Positions 21,687 through 32,400 of a DNA stretch of 64,000 nucleotides are shown in pieces. A model generated the notes under the pieces. It saw only the letters and a program-made list of their open reading frames with translations. It made no database searches and was not told the DNA's origin. The translations under genes and the position numbers were made by a program. The stretch covers positions 14,896,401 to 14,960,400 of the forward strand of contig OY755175.1 in NCBI GenBank assembly GCA_963576735.1. The letters run 5' to 3'. The stretch is from Bedellia somnulentella (Eukaryota; Arthropoda; Insecta; Lepidoptera; Bedelliidae). Positions within the stretch are counted from its first letter, which is position 1; every line of letters begins with the position of its first letter.

Positions 21687-22457
21687 CTAATATTAATAAA
21701 TTTCTTCGCTTAATTCCGCTAAATAATACCTGCAGTCTTCATGCAACATGCACTGTGCACCGCCCGCCCTTCCACTTACAAGAAATCGAAAAGCAGACAA
21801 TGCACCACACACACACCCGCAAGCGAAAACCACAGGCAACCACAAACATGCGACGCGTTTCGACTCAGAAACGACCATCCAGAAAGGTCTCACTTTGCGA
21901 AACATCTATTGGATACTGGACACGTTCTCCCCGATAATCATAATCTGGAGATTTTACATACTTGTAATAAGGGATTAAGATTATGTCTTTTAGAGAAACT
22001 TGAAATCTCCAGATATGATAATGATAATTCCGTTGCACTGCTGAATGAACAGCTGGGCTACACCGTTTCCCCACTTTTGTCAATTTTTTCCAATAATATA
22101 GTCACTCGTCATTGATGTTCTTTGGGTGGGGGAGTGGGGAGCCTGGCCTATAAATATAACCGCAAAATCGTATGACCGGCACTCGGTGGTCAGCTGCCGA
22201 ACTGTCTACTAACTGCTCGTCAATGACTCGTGTCGAGTCGAAACGCGTCGCATGTTTGTGGTTGCCTGTGGTTTTCGCTTGCGGGTGTGTGTGTGGTGCA
22301 TTGTCTGCTTTTCGATTTCTTGTAAGTGGAAGGGCGGGCGGTGCACAGTGCATGTTGCATGAAGACTGCAGGTATTATTTAGCGGAATCAAGCGAAGAAA
22401 TTTATTAATATTAGTATTGCTATGGATTTCCGCAAAGTAACGCCTGATTCAATCCAA
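21687..22457 (+). mobile_element. Penelope-like retroelement with inverted arms, 5'-truncated
   Basis: The element is flanked by a 12-bp direct repeat TTACTATACCTA at 21675-21686 and 22458-22469. Arms of about 175 bp (21687-21867 and 22236-22415) are near-perfect inverted copies. Between them a + frame reads RSHFAKHLLDTGHVLPDNHN and LRLCLLEKLEI up to a stop at 22113-22115. This is the C-terminal end of the GIY-YIG endonuclease region of Penelope polyproteins. TATAAATA at 22149-22156 may be the internal promoter. Inverted and truncated pseudo-LTR arrangements are known for Penelope elements. The reverse transcriptase is absent. Confidence 0.82.
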
Positions 22458-22469
22458 TTACTATACCTA

Positions 22470-23287
22470 GTTCAAAAAAGTTCCTATTTTTTTTCTAGCT
22501 TGTAAGTTATATGCATGAGATAAAGAAAGAACAGAAGCTATATTTTTATGTTATTTTTTAAATAGTGATGTAGTTTTTTACCTCTGAGTAAAGTGCCATA
22601 AAATCTAAATGCTGTGATCAAAAGTATTGATAATATGTCTTAGTATTCTATACCGACTGATTTTTGATAAAAAGAAACATAGATAAACAAAAAATTAATC
22701 TACTTTTTGACTTGTGTTATTCTAGTGAAATAAGTGTTAACTTTTACTAAAGTTTATTTGAATAGTAAAATATTTAAAGTATAACTAAGTTGATATAAAA
22801 GTAATTTGTTCAGTAATACAAGAACAGCGATGTTCTATTTGTAATCTTGATTCTGACAATATTTTAAAGACATAAAAGCAGAATCTTTTTAGTTTTAGTT
22901 TTACAATTTACATATCGTGAAAACCTAACACGCCTATGTAAGATTGAACGTTTTGTAGACTAAAAGTTAGTTTATTTGGTTGTTGTCACTTTTTTCTATT
23001 GATTTATATCACTTTATTATATGTACCTATTAAAAAAATAAAGTGTTAATTCGTTGATTAGAGCTGTTTTGTCAGCGCAGACGCTTTTTCTTGAAGTTTG
23101 ATTTTGTCTTTACGTTATTTTTTTGTTTACCACAATTTTTTTGTTTTTTTTTATATTTTGTACTAAGATTTGCTTTCTCACTTTTGTAAAACTGTTATTA
23201 CTATTCAAACAATTTGTGAAGACGATTGAATAAAACAAAGTTGATTTTCTAACATTTTGTTTATTTTTATACTAAATTTTATCTTAT
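22470..23287. other. AT-rich spacer downstream of the lectin gene
   Basis: No gene or repeat recognised; poly-T and poly-A tracts are common. Confidence 0.4.
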
Positions 23288-23293
23288 TTTATT
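23288..23293 (-). terminator. poly(A) signal of the C-type lectin gene
   Basis: TTTATT on + is AATAAA on -, about 150 bp beyond the lectin stop codon. It is the best-placed signal for 3' end formation. Confidence 0.55.
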
Positions 23294-23439
23294 GCAAAAC
23301 ATAACTTAGTCTTATGTATAAAATCTGCTTACGCCAAAATGTTGAAGGGTGAAAGAGATCCGAAGAGATAGGCAAGTAATTTCGTTGGAGGAAGAAGAAT
23401 TTGGACCAGGTACTGAGGAGTGATATATCTAGGGTGTTT

Positions 23440-26400
23440 TTAAAGGCGTAGGCCAGGGTTGGTGCTGGCGACATAGTTGAGTAGTTCCTCGGAGTCTTCG
23501 CAGACGATGGGTTTCTCGTGGTAGCAGGCGACGTCGTGCCAGGCGATGCCGTCGCTGTACACGTTGTTGAGGACGCTGAGACATGACTCCGCAGTTCCGT
23601 TGATGTCAAATTCCGCGTTGTCGGGTTGGCGCTGTTTCTTGTGACCCGTTTGCGACCACGGGTTGTAGCCCCAGCCGTTCGGGATCTGGTGAAGATTGAC
23701 AGGTTATTATTGCGGAAGTCCCTTTTTAGACACGTAAAAAGTAAATAAGTATGATATAAGAAACAAGTTTCAAAGGGTTTTGCCGGGATACGTAAAACGG
23801 CTTTTAAAAAATACCCCAGCCACTTTTGTAAGTTGAACGAGGAAAGGAGAAAATTAAGGATAGTGAGTGATGGCAAGGGACTTATAAAGTCTTAACCTCC
23901 TGACCGCAGAGTGACCAATGGAAGGACATAAAACTTTGAAAAATTCCTTTGTCCCCTGACCCTTTGCTTACATTCCTTCCTTTCCTTTGTCCTTCATGTA
24001 GTACATAGAGACAAGCTTGATTTTCTACCGTTATATTTTTTTTTTGTTAGAAAATACCCTACTCTGAAGCCAATTTCCGAATATCAACTTGATCGCAGCA
24101 AAAAACTTGTCTCTGTCGTCAGGAGGCTAAACCCTAAGTCGCCTACTACGAGACCGTTCCTAAACAAGCAACTAAAAAATAAATTTCATTGCTCTGATAG
24201 AATATACGACACTTTTAACGTTATTTGAGGGAAGAACAAGTATTCATTCTAAATTGAAACGATACCAGAGTCATTTTTGTTAAACTCATTTAAAAACATA
24301 CAACCATACTTTAATTCAAAGTACTCCTCTGTATGTATGTATCCCTTGTTTGAGTATCAGGAAAAGGCCTCTATTAGAAATTCCTTAGCCATTCATTCCT
24401 AGCCAAAAAGCCCCAATTCCTTAAGTATCCTCCTACGAACACCAAAACGGGAACAAATCGGGTAGTGCTATTTTAAGTCGACTCTACTTAGCACTCGTTT
24501 CTCGTTATAATTACTTGTATAAAATAATAGTTCAGTTCATGATAACACTGTATTATATCATAATCAACATACATACATACATATACTCACGGCTATAAAT
24601 CCCTAGAAGGGGTAGCCAGAGCTAAGGAATTAAAAATTCCTCAACCACCTTTGGAAAATTTAGTGGGGTAAGGATGGTAAAGTAAAGGTTGCTGGTGATG
24701 GGTCTCCAACCGCATCGCCCATAAATCCCTTAAAAGCCCGAATACCGAACATCGGTAGAAACGGGGTAGTGCTATTCTAAGCCGACACTACACGGCAAAT
24801 AACTATAATAAGCTAAATGTTAATTTCCAAATAACTTAAGCGTAGTAACATGTTTCATGCCGGTAACTGATTAAAACCGCCTCTATTTTTTATTTGCGAT
24901 AAGTTAACCATCTTATCTACTCTATAGTTATGTAGGTATCTTGAAGTGTTAGTTGTACCAGTTCTAGTGAAAGGCCTTAACGAACAGGTCATTTGTCAAA
25001 GGGCGCTTATCGACCCTTCTCAGCACGTGGGCTCACGTACATGCCCTATGAAGCCGAGCTCTTCTGGCAGACATATTACGTCATGAGTTAAAGCATTATA
25101 TTGCAATATTATTAGCAACATTTCCTTATAGAATCTCGGATCGAAAGAAACTGCCATATTCCTCCGAGTACTATAAAAAGGGTCGAGATAGGGTCAAGAG
25201 GATGGAATCTTATCCGCGCTCAACTTCCAAACGTGGTTGAGAAATTTCTTATTGTGAAGCTCTGGTTACCCCTTCTAGGGTTTCATTATCGTGAGTAATA
25301 TGATATTTTATTATGTATGCATATCTTAATGTGTTTACTACTCTTTACTCTCTCGGTATTTATGATTTGAGGATCCGGACGCGCCAGCTCCTTTGTAGAT
25401 ATAAGCGTGAAGCTGAGATTGTTCTTTAATAAATATACTTGCCTGGTTAGTTGGTGAAATCTTCTCTCGGTTAGCAGACCAGAACCAGCCGAGTAGGTTT
25501 TTGGGTTCCAAGTCTTTGCGGGATTCGCAACCCTTGAAGTCACATAGACGACCACTTGTCCAAATGTAGGGGACATCATCTGCGAAGCAAATAATAGAAC
25601 ATTGTTATAGTGTATACTCTGCAGAACACTGCAGGTGATATCAAACCTAACAAGGTTTGATATCATCCTTTGCAGTGGGAGGGACCATCACCCCTTTTCA
25701 TTATGGCGACGTGAGTTCAAGTCCGAATTCAGGATTACATCAATGTGCCTTTCCTAAGTCATTAATGGTGAGGGAAAATATCGTGACATTACTCATGAAT
25801 CAATGCCAAACGCTGAGTTATATATGAGACTGCTTTTTTTCACGCGGACGCATTGTCCAAGCAAAACGTGGGTACTCTGAACACCAGGTGACTGTCACGT
25901 GATGTTAATGGTACCTCCGCCAACCATTCGGCGTGATCGTTGAGCTGTTAGGTTTGAATTATCATCTAGTATAATCGGAATTGTACGAAGTGAATAATGA
26001 TCTTATTAGATACTTGTAAATGTGACAACAAATAATTTATTCATTTTCCCTCTCAACTATTAAATGCTACATCTCTGCCTACCCCAACGGGAACAACGGG
26101 CGTATAAGAAAGTAAGTAAAAATATAATATGTATATAATATATATATAATAGGTAGGTTCATGTCTTGATGTACAGAACGGGTTTTAAATAGATGATAAT
26201 ATAAGCAATCCATGGCACTCCTTTGTTTAACTTTTTCGTTAACCAGTTAAATCGTATTTATGATAAAACAGCATGGTGGAACATGTATGCGTAGCAACAT
26301 CTGTGATTTTTTCACCTTACCCGATTTACATAACCCTAAAATTTTTACCACAAAGGTGTGTCTCCTTGTGGTATATTATAGTAATTAATCTGTTAAAAAA

Positions 26401-29400
26401 CGGAACCGGTATTTAATGAGCTTACAAAATAAAGTGGTTTAATTTCATATAATGAAGAATTTATTGCGAAAAGCATCACATATTGATACAAAGTTGTCCG
26501 CATAGAAATAATGTTCGAAAATGGTAAAGTTCATGATCTTAATGTTACCTTCAGATGACGATAGTTCGTTGGAATTATTTTTGTCAATAGGAACACCGCT
26601 AAATTATACTAAAAATTAATACAGGTAGTTTACGTTTGCTATTTATATATAGACATATACTCATTATAGAGAGGAAAGATTTGTTTGTTCGATTTCAGAT
26701 AATGAACAGTACGTAATTATCTACATCTACACTAATATTATAAAGAGGAAAACTTAGTTTGACTGTAATGAATAGACTCAAAAACTATTTAACCGATTTA
26801 AACAATTCTTTTACCAAGGAATTAAGCTCAGACTTTCAGAAGCAACATAGGCTATATATCATCACGCTAATTATCGTAGGGGTAAGCAGTGAAAAATATT
26901 TATCACCATCCATGCGAAACCGGGACGGACCACTAGTAACATAATATATCTATGATAAACTTACTTTGTTGAATAAGCTTGAAAATTAGATTATTTTCCT
27001 CCTGTGTTTCCATGGAGACGAGGTCCATACAGTATTCTCTGCAAATATTTCTGCCGTCTAGCCAGTCTACCTTTTTATTGGCTAGCGCGGGAATGTGACC
27101 ACTGTAGAAGTAATTGTGCCCTCTGTAGAAGAATTCTTTGGGTCCTGGAATAAATAAAAATAATAATATTAGTAAACAAATAAGTTACATACAATAAAAT
27201 CACTGTTTAATCAGGTTTAATCTGAATAAAGTTTATTTCTACAAAATGAGAGTTCTTCTTAAGTTTCTAACCTAAAGTTTTCGCTCTGCAAAGCAAATAA
27301 TGGGTGAGGACATGCAAATTTTTATACTTTATCAAATTTTGCTTCACAGTTCGTCCTACATTTAACACAAACAGTGTATATAGCTGTTCTCTGTTCTTCA
27401 GCCTTAAAATAATACTGAAATTGCCTCATCTCTTCATTGGGTTCATTACCTACCGTTCTATCACCACCCCTTTCCGCATTTTGAAATCAAAAATTGCTGG
27501 ATTACCAGTCCTAAGAATCTAGAATCTACTCTAATCTCCAATCTACTAGAAGAATCTCGCTATCAAAAACGCCCAGCCACAAGAATGTCGGTGTTTGCTG
27601 GTAATCTACTCGGCTGGCACGTGATTGCGACACCGCACCGGTCAAATACGAAATTGCGAGACTTGGTCATGACATTGATTCCATCGCTGACTGCGACTAT
27701 CTTAGCCATGTATGCTGTGTTATGTAATACTTGTGTCTAGGTAAGCAATGAACCTTTAACCGTTTAGTTTGCATATGCTTGAGGATAAAATCTCATTTTG
27801 TTTGGTATTATATGAATGTTACGTTTCTGTACCACTGCAAAAATGGTGATTTATAAAGAAATAATACTAAACGCCAGACATTACCCGTCGGCCGTGCCGT
27901 GGATGGCGTACGAGGATGCTAACATTGCATACTTGTTTCGAGTGATTGTGAACCAATGAGGTTGAAAAATCTATCACCAACAATCCATATTTATATGACT
28001 ATATCACTCATCTTCAAAAAGGAGCTTCGGCTGCCTTTTTGTGAACGTAGCTGTTAGCAGGGGTGAGATTCGACACTTGTTCTAATAAACTGTTAAGCAC
28101 CTTTTAGGTCCTTACATTATTTGTCTGTGTCTTTACAATATTGAGTATCTTTTAAACGTTTATCAAAGCAGACTTCGACACAATGATCTCTACAAAACCC
28201 TGTATTGCGTTTCCAAGACCTTCTATAAATGTTGGGATGTACAGTACAAGCTATAAAAATGACCGCAAATTAGGGAAACATTGCAGTATTTAAAACACAA
28301 CAATTGTAGATAAGTAGCGCAGATTCACGTCGAGATCTTAAATCACGGAATACTCATCAAAGTCAAGTAAACGAGGCCTTGAATTAACATTTTCAAGAAG
28401 CTTCTGAGTTGGTCTGCCATTACGACTGAGGTCGGGTATTACATTTACAACTACCTACCGCCTACTGCAATCGTTGGAATATCTACCAAATTATAAGTTC
28501 GAGACTCAAATTTAAATATTTGAATCTATATGGAGACTACTTTTACTAACTATTGTCTTACAATTCCTTTAGTTATTTTGCAAGAACTTGTATATTTTAG
28601 CACGCATTAAGCATTTTTTTATTAGTTTTAATATGGCTGTTCACATAAATGAAATAAAAAGGCTTTGTTAGAGACCGTAATCCTTCCATTCGGCTACAAA
28701 GGTAGTAGTGGTAGGTTGTGTTGTCAGCTACAAACATACTCGGTGTAATAAACATTATGTTAACATATTAAACACCAATCGAGCATAATTCAGCTATGTT
28801 ATCTAAAGGTCTATTAGGTATATTCTAATAAGTTTACCTCTCATATGAGATCATCTGTAAATGTGCACACTTATTGTAAATTTCAATAAACTCTTAATTT
28901 CAATGTGGAGGTTGCTGATCTGAGGCTAGAAACTATTTCACAGCCTAGTAAACCATATAGGCAAGGCAGCCTTTTAACGAAGGCTATGTTGCAAAATTTT
29001 ACGTGTGATCGTGAACCTACAGGTCACTCACGATTATCTATAAGTGTGTCTATCGATATAAGTATTGTAGAAAAATAACGTGATGATTATATACGTCTTT
29101 TTGTAATTTAGTGTAGCTGATAAAAGAATGGAAAAATATATCTAGTAGATTTGGTCAGATTATGAAGCTCTTGTTAATTGGCAATATTTTTGTTCCAAAT
29201 AAACGTTTTCCTTTCTTTTTCCTCTTCTAGAAAACCTATAGAAAATTTCAAATTAATTATATCAAAAATATTTTACGAGTTGTATCTAATATTAATGTTA
29301 TATCTCTTAGTTTGCAATATTAATCGCATGCTTTAATTGCTAATTTATCCTTTAATCATTTAATTGTGTTAAATACAATGCGAAGTCAAATATAATGTAG

Positions 29401-32400
29401 TTAGAAGCTGTTTGGCTTAGAATAAAATAGTAAACTCTTTATTGCTCATCAAAATTAAAACATGATATACAAATGACATTAGAAATACAATTGGCGGTCT
29501 TATCACTTAAAGCAATCTCTTGCAGACAACCTATACAGCACCTTTAATAGCACTAACCCATTTCTTTTCGTGTCGTAAGAGGCGACCTTAGGTTTTGGAG
29601 TTTTTTGGTGATATGGCTGAAACTTTACCATTTAGCTTCCAAAAGTGGCGGAGTAGTTTCTAACTCTGGGGCTCCGGCTACCCCTGTTTGGGATTTATAG
29701 TATATATTCAGCAACCGTGATAGCGCAATGGGTAGAACACTCGGTTATCGTGCAAACGACTAGTGTTCGAATCCTGGGTCGGGCCTACACCAATTTGACT
29801 TTTCTAAAGACATATGTGTGGTTAATTTATCATGGTTGTTAACGGTGAGGGAAAATATCGTGAGGAAACCCACATGATTGAGTTGTACTTAGTCATGTGA
29901 CAGTGTATTCGTACAAAACGGCGATAGGCCTGCCCCCTATCACGTGAGTACACTGTGCATGCAAAACGTGGGTACTCTGAACACCAGGTGACAAAGTCAC
30001 GTGATTTTCAGAAGTATTAGTACCTCTGCCAATCCCTTCGGGTATAAACGGCGTGAACGTTTATGTTATGTTTATGTTATTTATATGTATGTTAGTAAGA
30101 GGAAACACATTATATAGAGCCTATGTAGATGGTACGTTGATTAGAGAGCTACCATAGATGATCATTATTTAACTTATTCATAAGTCGAGCATCTGAAGTT
30201 CGTCGGTCTAGTATCCTGAGATTGTCTCTATTATTTCATTGGTTTCTTGTGGCGCCAATTGATTATGATGACTTGTTTGTTCATAGAGCTTTAATAGAGC
30301 CACTAAGTGGATTAGCAACCACTACGTCTCCTTTATGTCTTAAATGAACCATTAATTATGAATATTTAAAATTTGTAGCAATATCAGGAAAAACAAGTTT
30401 TAAGAATGTATAGACAAACGCCTTTAAAGTATCGCGTTTCTTTGACAATAAATATTTCGGAACACGTGTGCGAAACTAGTTCGAATTGGTCAAAAGATTA
30501 TGTTTTCTGATAAAGGAAAATCAGAATTTGTGATAAAATATGCCTCACTTATTATTTGAAGAAGGATATTTAAAATCAATCAAAGTTTATTCTTAGAAAC
30601 TATATAAAGTAGAGTCTCATAATGGGACTTAAAACTACTTAGGCATTTGGAACTTAGCGTGAACTGCCACAATATTCATTTAGGTTAAAACCAATCAGCA
30701 AAAGGCTTAACAAAACTGATAATAATGTCGATGTCAAGAGTAAAGTTATTTTGTTGGTGATAAACAATTTTGTATATTGTGGCTAGTTTTAGCTCACGGC
30801 CGCCCGGCGCGGTTGTAAGGCGAGTCTTTATACCTCATACATTGTTTGTCACATCACTAGATGGTAAACAGGTTGTTATCAAATATAATTAATATTCTAA
30901 TTACCGAAATGAGCGTGTCGCCACTGGAACTTGTAGGTCCATTCAAAATTCGCCATACTCTTTTATGTATGTCCGGCAGTTATGCGATCGATAGACGAAA
31001 TACTAAGAGATTTAAAGATTTTGAATTGTATATTTCATTTAAATTAATTTATTTTTTATCAACCGCGACTAATTCCTTATTATTCGTATCAAAGGTAGTG
31101 AAGAAAATTTTGTGTTGTTCAGAGTTTTATTTGCGATCTACCTAAATCAACCTAAACAGTGTTAGATGCTTGTATACTAAGCATGCCTTACTAGATGCAT
31201 ATATGCGAAAATAGCGGGAGATAACAAACGAATATACATTATTAAAATCTTTTTGTTCATGATAACCTCATGTGCGGATTATTACTAATAAATAAAGAAT
31301 AATAAAGGAAAGAAAAATTTTGACACAGGCGGGATTCGAACCCGCGACCCCACAATAATCCCCACATGAGGTTATCATGAACAAAAAGATTTAAATTATG
31401 TGATAGTTAGGCGTTTTCAACATTTGCATTCTATCTGAAAAGATAGACAAGTGGCCTTCCGAATTAGTAAAAAAAAAGGTAGGGAACGCAAACACTACTA
31501 AAACGTGTAAAAGAAATAAAGGATAGAAGAATTTCGCGCAGGCAGCCGTTGACACGGTAGCTTAATTGGCAAGAGCGACGGGGGCGTATACCCGAGGTCG
31601 CGGGTTCGAATCTCGCCTGTGTCGAAATTTTTCTTTCCTTTATTTATTAGAATATACATTAGTTAATTTTCACCTCTTCATATATTTAGGCGTTAGGCCT
31701 ACCCCCTATCACGTGAGTACACAATCAAAGCAAAACCTGGTGACTCTGACAATGACACGTGAAGCTCAGAAGTATTAGTACCTCTGCCAATCCCTTCGGG
31801 GATATACCGCGTGAACGTTTGAGTTTGAATGAGTAAGAGCTCGTATTTACATAACTTCTACTAAATCTACTGCTCACTAAAATCTATAGTGTTACTACAA
31901 GATAGCTGTGTAGTGTCGGCTTAGAATAGCACTACCCCATTTCTTCCGGTGGGTGTACGTAAGAGGCGACTAACGGTACTGGGGGCTTTTAAGGGATTTT
32001 TGGGCGATGCGGTTGGAGACCCATCACCAACAACCTTTATTTTACCATCTTCCCCCACACAACTTTCCAAAAGTGGCTGAGGAATATCTAATTTCTTAGC
32101 TCTGGCTACCCTTCTAGGGATTAATAGCCGTGAGTATATGTATGTATGTATGTATGTCACTACACACAATTTTAATCTGTAATATTAAAGAGTCACTCGA
32201 AACTACTTCAAGGCTTCCGATATTAACGACATAATACCTGCGGCAAGCACTTGAAATTAATTATTACAAATAGAGGTGTGTGAACAACTTTGAAAAAAAA
32301 GATAATCAATATGTTTACCTATTCACACAATATTGACCTTCACGTTAATCGTTGATTAGTTATTGACACAAATTTTCAATGCACTCACAGCTTTTAATAT

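Noticed and set aside
23289..23876. 195-aa minus-strand ORF
   Set aside because: It is a different frame over lectin exon 4 and its intron; the lectin frame has the domain motifs and splice sites.
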